In this document: in pieces, positions 56,240 to 64,000 of the stretch
Layout of the letters: each line of letters opens with the position of its first letter
Position numbering within the stretch: the first letter of the stretch is position 1
DNA from: Beta vulgaris subsp. vulgaris
Taxonomy: Eukaryota; Streptophyta; Magnoliopsida; Caryophyllales; Amaranthaceae
NCBI RefSeq assembly: GCF_026745355.1
Contig: NC_079202.1
Coordinates: 41,509,715 to 41,573,714 of the forward strand
Direction: 5' to 3'
DNA length: 64,000 bases
The notes under the pieces: generated by a model
Told to the model about the DNA's origin: nothing
What the model saw: only the letters and a program-made list of their open reading frames with translations
The model's database searches: none
Translations under genes and position numbers: made by a program

Positions 56240-58320
56240 CGACGTATGAGACGAGGAGCATCATGAAGGACTGGTCATTTCCCTAACCGTCAGCAACTGC
56301 TTGTTGCAATGTGTGTTGATCGACGGTGGGAACTCCACCAACATCTTATTCAAAAACGCCTTAGAAGGTATGGGTCTTGATGACAGGGACATAATGAAGA
56401 AATCAACAGTCCTAGTCAAATTTAGTGGAGAAGCGCAACAAACTGTGGTGAGATCACCTTACCTACCTACGAAAAAGGAGTCAATTTGCAAACAAGATTC
56501 AACATCCTTGACTGCCCATCCGCATACAACATCATCCTCGGCACACCTTGGATTCATAAGATGAAAGCAGTCTCGTCAACATACCATTAGACTCTCAAAT
56601 TTCCAGCCAAGTGAGGTGTTCAAGAGATCAAAGGAGAGAAAAGGTCGATCGAGAATGTTATAGTTCGTCACTCAAACCCCCAAAGCGTCAATCTACCAAT
56701 TAAGAAGAGGACCAGTGCCAAATGAGCCCGACAAACAACGAATAGACTAAGTGGTGCTTGATCCAGCTTTCCCAAATTGTGTCATTCGCATCGGAGCGAC
56801 CTTGTCGCTTGAACTTCAAAACCAGGTAATCGATTTCTTAAGAACTAATCAAGACTAAATTGCCTGGTCCCATGAGGACATGATATGTATAAGTCTAGAT
56901 GTCATCAATCAGAAGCTTAACGTCGACTTTGAGCATAAACCAGTCAAGTAGAAACGACGCAAGTCTGCTCCTGAATGTAACCAAATTATAAACGATGAGG
57001 TCCATAAACTAATTGACATAGGTAAGGTAGGAGAAGTTAAATACCCTGATTGGTCAACTAGCATTGTAGTCAGCAAGAAAAATGGCAAATGGAGAGTCTA
57101 CATCGACTTCACGGATCTCAACAAAGCTTGTCCCAAAGATCTGTTCCCGCTCCCCCACTGAGACACCATGGTTGACGCAACAATAGGACACGAACTCTTA
57201 ACATTCATGGACGTTTATTACAGTTACAAGTAGATACTCATGCATCCTGACGACCAAGAAAAAACGGCGTTCCTCACCGAAAAATTTATTTATTGTTACA
57301 AATTATACCCTTTGGACTAAAAAACACAGGTGCGACATATCAACGATTGGTCACTCAAATGTTCAAATACCAACTTGGTGACACAATGGAAGTATACATC
57401 GATGATATGTTGGTGGAGTCGAAGAGAGCAAATGACCACATCCAACTTCTATCGGAAGCATTTAACGTCCTCATAAAATATGGTATGAAACTTAACCCCA
57501 CTAAATACACATTTCGAGTCCCTACTAGAAAATTTTTGGGCTATGTTGTGACACAAAGAGGAATCAAAGCAAGCTCCGATCAAATCAAGGCATTGGTCAA
57601 CATTTAATCACCAAGAAACGTCAAAGAAGTGCAAAAGTTAATAGGACATGTCACTGCGCTAAATCGTTTCATATCAAGATTGTCCGAGAAGTGCCACCTA
57701 TTCTATGACATCCTCAGGAAAAACAAAGGCTTCGAATGGTCGCAAGAGCACGAAAACGCTTTGCAAGCACTTAGGTAATACCTAGCCACTCTGTCTTTAC
57801 TATCCAAACCAAGTGATAGAGAGACGCTTCATCTTGTCGTCAGTAACGCGTCAGTCGGTGCCATCTTGACAAGAGAACCCCGAAAATCAACAACTTTCGA
57901 TTTATTACATCATTAAGTCTCTATTAGATGCAGAGACCAGGTATTCTTCCCTTGAAAAACTAGTATTGGCTTTGATTACTGTTGTTAAGAAACTAAGACA
58001 TACTTTGAAACTCATATTGTCGTTGTCATGACTAACTATCTCATCAAAAGTGTTTTACGTAGACCTGAGTTGACAGGGCGCATGGGAAAGTGGGCTATTG
58101 CGCTAAGTGGATACAACATCAAATACCTACCTAAAACAACAATCAACTCGCAGGCACTTGCAGATTTTGTGGCAGACTTTAGTCCAAAACTTGAGAAAAT
58201 GGCAAACGGCAAAGTCGCTCGCAATAGTCACACCAGCAATTATGCTTGGATATTATTCGTTGATGGATCTTCGATTTTAGTGCAGGTCTAGGTGTTGTAC
58301 TGAAGACACCACAAGGCGTT
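56240..58320 (+). pseudogene. Gypsy pol: protease, RT, RNase H, archaeal-type RNase H start
   Basis: Protease is recognisable as CVLIDGGNSTNILF (catalytic Asp codon 56322-56324). RT begins near 57050 (NGKWRVYIDFTDLNKACPKD), with FMDVYYSYK and GLKNTGATYQRL, and the catalytic YIDD box at 57395-57406. RNase H pieces follow (57800-58050), then ALADFVADFSPK and WILFVDGSS (about 58246-58272), the start of the second, archaeal-like RNase H that marks the Tat lineage. The order PR-RT-RH-aRH is gypsy. Integrase is absent: the sequence breaks off near 58320. Many stops and slips, so it is inactive. Confidence 0.88.
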
Positions 58321-58329
58321 GTAACCTAA

Positions 58330-58658
58330 AGAAATAATTTGAAGATGTTACGAGTTTTTCACTCATTTTGGACTTTTGTTTCTTTGTATTTCTTCTCTGA
58401 ATTTGCAGGTTTGGTATTAAGAGCCCTGAAATTGAAGTGGAGCAAGATTAAGATTTCGTGTATATTAAGTTTGTATTTTAGTTAATTATAGCATAGTTCT
58501 CAATGATAATTCATTGTATGTAATTTTTGGGAATTTTAGTCAAGTTATTGGTGTAATTAAGGATATTTTTCCGATGCGAGTTTATTTGATTAATAGTTAA
58601 TTCTAGTTTATTGATGTTAAGCGTGTTTCATTACAGCTCGAAAGAGCGGGCTGTTATA
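58330..58658 (+). repeat. LTR 3'-end fragment, tandem-array family
   Basis: Ends ATTACAGCTCGAAAGAGCGGGCTGTTATA, matching the CAGCTCGGAAGTGCGGGC + TGTTATA end of LTR 1-3, with the preceding GTTTATTGATGTTAAGCGTG-type region diverged. 5'-truncated. Confidence 0.7.
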
Positions 58659-60055
58659 GGATGAAGATTACCTCTTTAAGAACCGGAGAAGATAAAGAAA
58701 ATCAAGCAAACGAAAATCGCTACGAAAGTGTTTGGGAGAGAGAGAAAAGTAATTTTTGAAGTTTTTTAGGAAAAGTGTGAAATGACAAAAGTAAGTAGTG
58801 GAGTTTAAAAAAGAGGGGAAATGTGAGAAGTTGAACAATAATGATATTGGGACACGTAATTGCGCCACTTCCTAATGTATTTGTACAGTGGCATCAATTA
58901 GGGGTAATTATTTTGCCCAAGAATTGAATTATAACTTTGGCCCACTATCAAAACTGATTGAGAGAATAATGGGGGAGCAATTAGAAGAAAGGTGATGCGT
59001 CCTACTTCCAAGGGGTGCGTGACAACGGCTACAACAAGTATTCTTAGGTTATATATATGTAGAAAAGTTGTAACCTAGATTATTCATACAGCTCTCTTTT
59101 ACTACTTACACTACTTAGCTCTCTTTCTCCCATACAACCCCATTAATATTCTCAATAAGTTCTCTTGTTACTTCTGTATTGTGTTGGAATTAAGGCTTGT
59201 TCAAGCCTTAGCTTCTTTTATTACAATGTCTTCTATTATAATGTCCCACATTGCTTGTGGGAGGGAATGATTCCTTGTTTTTATATTCCCTCCATCCTTC
59301 TTATTATTGAGTTGGTACTTGAGATGATTTTGTGGTTGGATGTCATGTTTGGTTTAGGCTCGCTATCACACACGCGCCGCCCGCCCGGACCGGGCCAAGG
59401 CCATGGGCTTTAGGCTTTGGGGAATAAACTTAACTTAACTAACTTTTTAGACTCGGGCTGAGCGCATGTGTGACTGTTGAAGATTTGTAACGTTTTGACG
59501 GTGACAGGATTATTGGCAATCCCATAATATCCTCCCTATTTACTGCCTTTCGTTTTTTGGCCTGATTTTCTCCTATAAAATCAGTGCTTCCTAATCAGTT
59601 CAATACACACAAAAAAAACATTCTCTTCTCCTCCTTCTCTTCTCTCTATTTCCTGGGTTCGTGCTATTCTCCAAGTCTATATTGCTAGTGGTGGAAGTTT
59701 TAGGTTGTTGTGTTAACCTTGGGGAGCTTTTCGGCCAGATCGATTACCACCGTTGTCGGGCCGTAATTGCTTTCAAGTCAGTGGTCTCCTACCACGGCAC
59801 AGCCTTGAAATCAGTGTTCATTTGCCATTGCGACTATCAGTTTCTAACATATTGAATACTTGTATTGACGGGCGTCATTGGCATAGTGGATTGGGGATCA
59901 CAAAAATCACCTGCGATTTTTCTCATCTTTTGGATTGTTCGCGTCACTGTTTGTTTGTGTTCTTTACTTTACTTATTTACACTTTCTTATTCTTTATTTA
60001 GCGTTTACAATATTCGTATAGCGTTCTTGTTGTTGACTCCCAAAACCTTTTAAGT
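58659..60055 (+). repeat. 3' LTR region of the Tat gypsy, split by a solo Copia LTR
   Basis: After the inserted solo LTR (59182-59849) the sequence shares GGCATAGTGGATTGG, TTCGCGTCACTG and GTTGTTGACTCCCAAAAC with the 5' LTR (54380-54604), which supports it being the 3' LTR. A leader-like CTCTCTTTTACTACTTACAC lies at about 59093-59112. Start not resolved. Confidence 0.55.
59182..59849 (+). mobile_element. Solo Copia-type LTR, 668 bp
   Basis: Begins TGTTGGAAT and ends TTTCTAACA, with perfect 5-bp duplications TATTG at 59177-59181 and 59850-59854. A TATA box (TATAAAA, 59574-59580) and a CT-rich leader lie inside. Inserted in the gypsy 3' LTR, hence younger. Confidence 0.88.
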
Positions 60056-60069
60056 ACTTAGTACAAATT

Positions 60070-60631
60070 TAGCATAAACACTTTTTATATTCCTTTTATT
60101 ATATTATTTATATTCATATGCAAAATTATATGATTTAATGTTTTCATCACCTCACATGTTAATCAATGACCTAAAGTACTATTCTAACACCTAATAAAAT
60201 AAACGGACAACTTGTTAAGAACCCAACAATTTGATTGCTTTAATAACATGTAATCAAAAATTAGTTTTTTATATGTTTCATGAACCAACCTAAAATTATC
60301 ATTTTTACGGTGCTGAAGCATAAAACATGACATGAATCAATATTAAGTAGAGGTTATCAATGAGCGAATTTGATTATTGATCTTATTCATACACTCACCC
60401 CAAACTCAATATGGTTTATTGGCCATCTATGGAGTTATGACGAAGAAATCTATATTCGATAGGTGCCTAAGTTGTCCCAAGGTTTACCAATATTTAATTG
60501 GTTTATAAGTCTTACTTTAAATACTTGTTAACGACTTCCTCTATTTCAAAACACTTTCAATCAAAACCGTTACAAAGAGATAGTCAAATACGTGCTCTCC
60601 CGATTAAGACAATATAAAGACGCCTACGATG
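60070..60631 (+). repeat. LTR fragment, inverted relative to 42101 and 48592 copies
   Basis: Its reverse complement aligns with 48592-48935 and 50640-50830 (for example CATCACCTCACATGTTAATC, GGCCATCTATGGAGTTATGA, ATAGTCAAATACGTGCTC). The plus-strand end is near 60631. Confidence 0.75.
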
Positions 60632-60684
60632 ATCCAATTTTCAAGCTCCTTTTATTAAAGGTGAATATTACCTTTTTTTAGTTT

Positions 60685-60922
60685 AATTGCATCTGTTCTC
60701 TTCGACATAAAACAGCTGAACTGAACTGAATTGAATTGAACTGAATTGAATTGAACTGAATTGAACTGAACTGAACTGAACTGAACTGAAATGAATAGTG
60801 ATACGTGAGAGTAGAAGTATTGTCAAGAGCTGAACTGATCTGATCTAAACTGAACTGAATTGAACTGATCTGAACAGATCTGAACTGAACTGAACCAAAA
60901 ATAAGCTGGGGAGAACATGCCC
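60685..60922. mobile_element. MITE with (CTGAA)n pentanucleotide repeat
   Basis: TGTTCTCTTCG and, reverse-complemented from the right, TGTTCTCCCCAGC bound an interior made of CTGAA/TTGAA repeats (60713-60790 and 60838-60896). No coding capacity. Confidence 0.6.
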
Positions 60923-61620
60923 TAAACTATACTAAACTCTTTGCGATTCATATGTATTTTTAACTTTTAATAGGAGTTATGGATTTTCACAAGATTTTCT
61001 ATTTTTAAAAAAGGGCAAAAAATCATTGTCTTCTTAGCAGATTGTGGAATCGGCAGACTGCTCTGTTTTATGTTCTCCTCTTTACTCTTTAATCCGGTTG
61101 GGCTAGTATTGTTCTTCGCCGACGATTTTGCGGCCTCAAGCGCAGCTGGTGTTGTTGCTTCCACACTGTTCTTTTTCTCTCCTCTATGTTGTTGCTGCTA
61201 CCTCGTGCTGCCTGCTGCGTGTTGGTTAGCAAAATTAGCTGTAACAAGAGTATTGTAATTAAAGATTAAATCTTTCCACTTTATATGGAATATTCTCTAT
61301 AATGAGATTGATTAGAGTTAGCTTGAAAGATTGATGTTGTGAGTTGAATATGGGAACTAGTTGGATATGTATTGGATATGGGGTTAGTTGAAAGGTTGTT
61401 AATATCATTGTTATTAGTTATTGTTTCCGGTAAAAACTTGTATTATGTGGGATGGATCGAGATTAAGATTAATGAGGGTTAGATGCTCGAAGATTACTGT
61501 GAGATCTGTATAAGACGAGAGTTAGACTATCCGGGGTGGATCCGGGACCGCCCCTCTGACAATCAAGTCAGTTGATGTGTATTAATTGGGATCCGTGAAG
61601 TAGTTTGTCTAGAAGTTATT
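60923..61620 (-). repeat. Possible gypsy LTR fragment
   Basis: The right part has GGACCGCCCCTCTGACAATC AAGTCAG-type sequence (61545-61574) like the block at 2641-2662, pointing to an LTR/leader of the same broad family. Short ORFs (61070-61258) lack domains. Confidence 0.4.
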
Positions 61621-61626
61621 ACCTCA

Positions 61627-62491
61627 GAGCAATGCCAATGGTGATCAAACCCATCACCAAAATCAAAAAATTTGGATTGAACAAAAAAAACATGAATCCC
61701 ATTGGTGACATAAAACTCATCACCAAATGACAAAATATGTCATTGTTCACATGGTGAACAAACTCATCACCGTGTAATTGAAGAAAAAGGGGGTATTGTT
61801 ACACACAACCAGCCAGTGGCAAGCTGCCACGTGGCTGTTACTGTGTATTTTTGGGAAATTTCGTGGAAATTTCCACGGAATTTCCCAGAAAATCCCTATT
61901 TCCAAAAAAAATAAAAAAAAATACCAAAATTCATATTTTTTTTCCCCTCTTTAAAATGATACCCATATTGATATATTTCAGAACAAAAAAAAAACACTTC
62001 TCCTCCTCACCTTTCTCTCTCTAAAAATATTTGTACATCATTTTTCTCTATAATTTTTTACCTTCTCCTCCTCACCTATAAAGAGGAAAAAAAACTCATA
62101 TTTTCTAATAAATATATTTACCTTCTTTTACTAAAAAAAAACATCTTTAATCCTCCTCTCTCTAAATAATTTTTTGTAATTGATTATTATTTTACTAATT
62201 GCCCAATAATGATAATTAATTTTGGGTAATTAATTATTATAATTTTAAGTAATCATAAGATGATTCATTTTTATTTTTAATATGTAAATTATATTATTAA
62301 TTGAAGTAGGAAAGAGAAATAGGAGAGAGAAAGTTGAGGTGGGGTAGTGAAAAGTAGGAGAGATAAAGTGGAGTTTGATGGTTTTTTTTGTTCATAAGTG
62401 GAGTGGAGGTGATACATTTGTTCATGAAATGATCAGAACATGAGTAAGTAGGGAAATTTGGTGATCAAACCCATCACCATAGGCAATGCTC
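61627..62491. mobile_element. Tourist-like (PIF/Harbinger) non-autonomous element, 865 bp
   Basis: Ends GAGCAATGCCAATGGTGAT and, reverse-complemented, GAGCATTGCCTATGGTGAT, with TCA at 61624-61626 and 62492-62494. The 3-bp target and the GAGCA..GCC..TGG terminus fit PIF/Harbinger MITEs. Non-coding, AT-rich. Confidence 0.85.
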
Positions 62492-62494
62492 TCA

Positions 62495-62755
62495 ATAAAT
62501 GGGGATCTGGTCCATATTTATAGGTGTTGAAATGTGTGAGAATGTCCCTGCCAGGCTGGCACAGGATTCAAGACGGGTGGGTCCCACTGAGGGCTTGCCA
62601 TGCTAGCAGAGGGCTTTGGAATGTTTGGGGGCCCACTGAGGCTTAATGGGCCCAAACAGTTATTATGTGAGTTGCTTAAGAATGACTTGTGGGATTTCAG
62701 TTTGATTTGTGAAGAAATAGTGAGTAATATTAAGAACAACTATTGAGATGAGTTA
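62495..62755 (-). repeat. Continuation of the LTR fragment
   Basis: TCCATATTTATAGGTG and GGCCCAAACAG parallel the TATTTATAGTGG and GGGCCCAAACAGG of 2757-2900, so this appears to be the same LTR family interrupted by the Tourist-like element. Confidence 0.5.
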
Positions 62756-63353
62756 TCTATATAAAAATATTAAATGCGTGCTTGTCAACGTCTATGCGTC
62801 ATGTGGTATCCTCAATTTGTCACGTGTCTTAACCAACAATGAGTCAGGTGATCATTATTTAAAATATATATATGCTGAAACCTGGACTCGAACCATTGCC
62901 CTCAAGTAAGGATTTCCAAAGATTTACCATATGATCTAACATATTTTAGTAATTCATGTTTCTACAAAATTATAGATATGTGTTGTAATTGGTAATGTGG
63001 CAGTTAATGCCTACTTCAAGCCATAAAGTTTATTTTTCTTATTTGATTTCTTTTTTGCGTTTATCCCCTTGCTCCATCTCCCCTTTCGAAATTCACCATG
63101 ATCGTTAGAGTCCTCTACTTCGTAATTAATGGGGTAGAGTTACAAATTATTCTTGATGCTAATCAAATCTTATTGTTGTTGTTCGAGAATACGAATCAGG
63201 AGATAAAGTTCATAGCACCAAATGACCTATTAATAAGAATTAAGATACATTTACCACTACACCAAGTGATATATGGTGTAATCATTTTTAAATTAAATTA
63301 TTAATCGATGAAAAATATAAGTGCCCGGGGCATAGCTCGGGTCTAAAAACTAG
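62756..63353 (+). mobile_element. Helitron-like element, ~598 bp
   Basis: A proposed 5' end A|TCTATATAAAAATA at 62756. The 3' end has hairpin-forming GCCCGGGGCATAGCTCGGGT, then TCTAAAAACTAG|T at 63353. A reverse-strand SINE remnant lies inside (62875-62945). The 5' end is less certain. Confidence 0.5.
62875..62945 (-). mobile_element. SINE remnant (tRNA-like head)
   Basis: The minus strand reads GTTAGATCATATGGTAAATC (A-box region) and ATGGTTCGAGTCCAGG (B box) at tRNA spacing. Confidence 0.5.
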
Positions 63354-63359
63354 TTTATA

Positions 63360-63710
63360 TATATATTAAAGTTGATGAGTAAATTTTCTAATGATAATTA
63401 TATGTTATTCGAGGTAATGGTGAAGGTCTATTAGGGACTATCGGTGGAATGCGATCAAGTATTGTGGAGTATCGGGGCATGATTTGAGAATAGAGGTATA
63501 ACGGGAGATCGAAAGAGGTACAGACTTGTCCTTCCGTTTTCCATCTAAATTATTGATGTTCCCATCGATCATATGAATTATATAAGTTGATCTTGATATG
63601 ATGTTTTCACAAGTTAACCTTGGATTGTATCAAAAGTGTGATTTGTGTACTATAAAATTTGTGAAATACATGTTCATGAATTTTACTTCAGTAGTTAAAA
63701 TTAATTATAA
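63360..63710 (+). repeat. Diverged LTR fragment of the tandem-array family
   Basis: 63510-63690 aligns with the interior of LTR 2 (about 15345-15520): AGGTACAGACTTGTCCTTCC, GATCATATGAATTATATAAG, GTGATTTGTGTACTATA and TTGTGAAATACATGTT. Cut by a MITE at 63711. Confidence 0.75.
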
Positions 63711-64000
63711 GAGCAGAGCCAATGGTTGCCTTATGGTTGGTGGTCATCAATTATTTTATTACTTCCTCATTCTTCCACCTCATTCATACCCTACTTATTT
63801 CAATCCCATATATTTCTTACTCTCAATGGTTGCCCTCCAATTTGTGGTCATCACATTTCTCTATCTCTCCTACTTTTTGACATACCCCACCATATTTTCT
63901 CTCTCCTCCAATTCCACTACATTATTATTTATGAAAAATTTGATGTTAGAACGCTGAATTTTGATGGTAATTAAATAATATCTTTATGATAATTATTTTT
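63711..64000 (+). mobile_element. Tourist-like MITE, runs off the window
   Basis: Left end GAGCAGAGCCAATGGTTGCC preceded by TAA. The interior has ATGGTTGCC and TCTCTCCTAC-type segments like related MITEs. No right terminus before the window ends. Confidence 0.55.

Noticed and set aside
57050..58320. Endogenous pararetrovirus (caulimovirus-type) origin for the RT/RNase H
   Set aside because: LTRs, tRNA primer site, Gag core and a second RNase H point to a Tat gypsy retrotransposon.
58668..59413. ORFs near the gypsy 3' LTR
   Set aside because: Lie in LTR sequence, low complexity, no domains.

Overview
This window is nuclear DNA of a flowering plant. Evidence: two intron-containing plantacyanin (basic blue copper protein) genes, plant-type splice sites and TATA boxes, and remains of nearly every plant transposon class. 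The plantacyanins and repeat families suggest a core eudicot, possibly Caryophyllales (chenopod or pink relatives). The species is an inference I cannot confirm. The DNA is AT-rich and mostly repeats. Nothing suggests bacterial, organellar or viral DNA.

Layout. 1-2940: decayed Copia fragment, then a reverse-strand Ty3/gypsy gag start with its LTR. 3336-4844 (-): three-exon B3-domain gene interrupted by one stop codon. 5370-6167: possible Helitron. 6168-11869: decayed Copia element split by a 2,863-bp solo gypsy LTR with a 5-bp target duplication. 11870-13037: MITEs and a LINE tail. 13038-21197: tandem LTR-internal-LTR-internal-LTR array of a non-autonomous gypsy element with very large LTRs and ~400-bp non-coding internal regions. 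21199-22189: Stowaway element holding a nested hAT element.

22524-25218: plantacyanin gene 1, its 2.2-kb intron carrying two MITEs and a Helitron-like element. 25768-27530: hairpin MITE, SINE, LINE tail. 27592-28615: row of palindromes just upstream of a decayed plant-mobile-domain coding region. 28845-30755 (-): two-ORF PIF/Harbinger transposon, broken. 31710-32590: MITEs. 33538-36365 (-): LINE split by two MULE-like insertions, one carrying a GRF zinc-finger remnant. 36887-39638: plantacyanin gene 2, its intron carrying a MITE and an hAT element.

39785-43605: LTR fragments, Stowaway MITEs, a LINE tail and a CGA-rich stretch. 44965-47230: minisatellites, one split by a 1,213-bp CACTA element. 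48571-51340: reverse-strand LTR and primer-binding site, interrupted by a 1,689-bp CACTA element. 51716-51900: SINE. 54380-60055: Tat-lineage gypsy element with degraded gag, protease, RT and RNase H, its 3' LTR split by a solo Copia LTR. 60070-64000: LTR fragments, a CTGAA-repeat MITE, a Tourist-like MITE, a Helitron-like element and a MITE running off the end.

Only the two plantacyanin genes look intact. They are same-strand paralogues ~14 kb apart, with identical length, intron phase and copper-ligand positions (about 63% identity, 79/126 by hand). The rest is a nested record of insertions, many with target-site duplications readable by eye.
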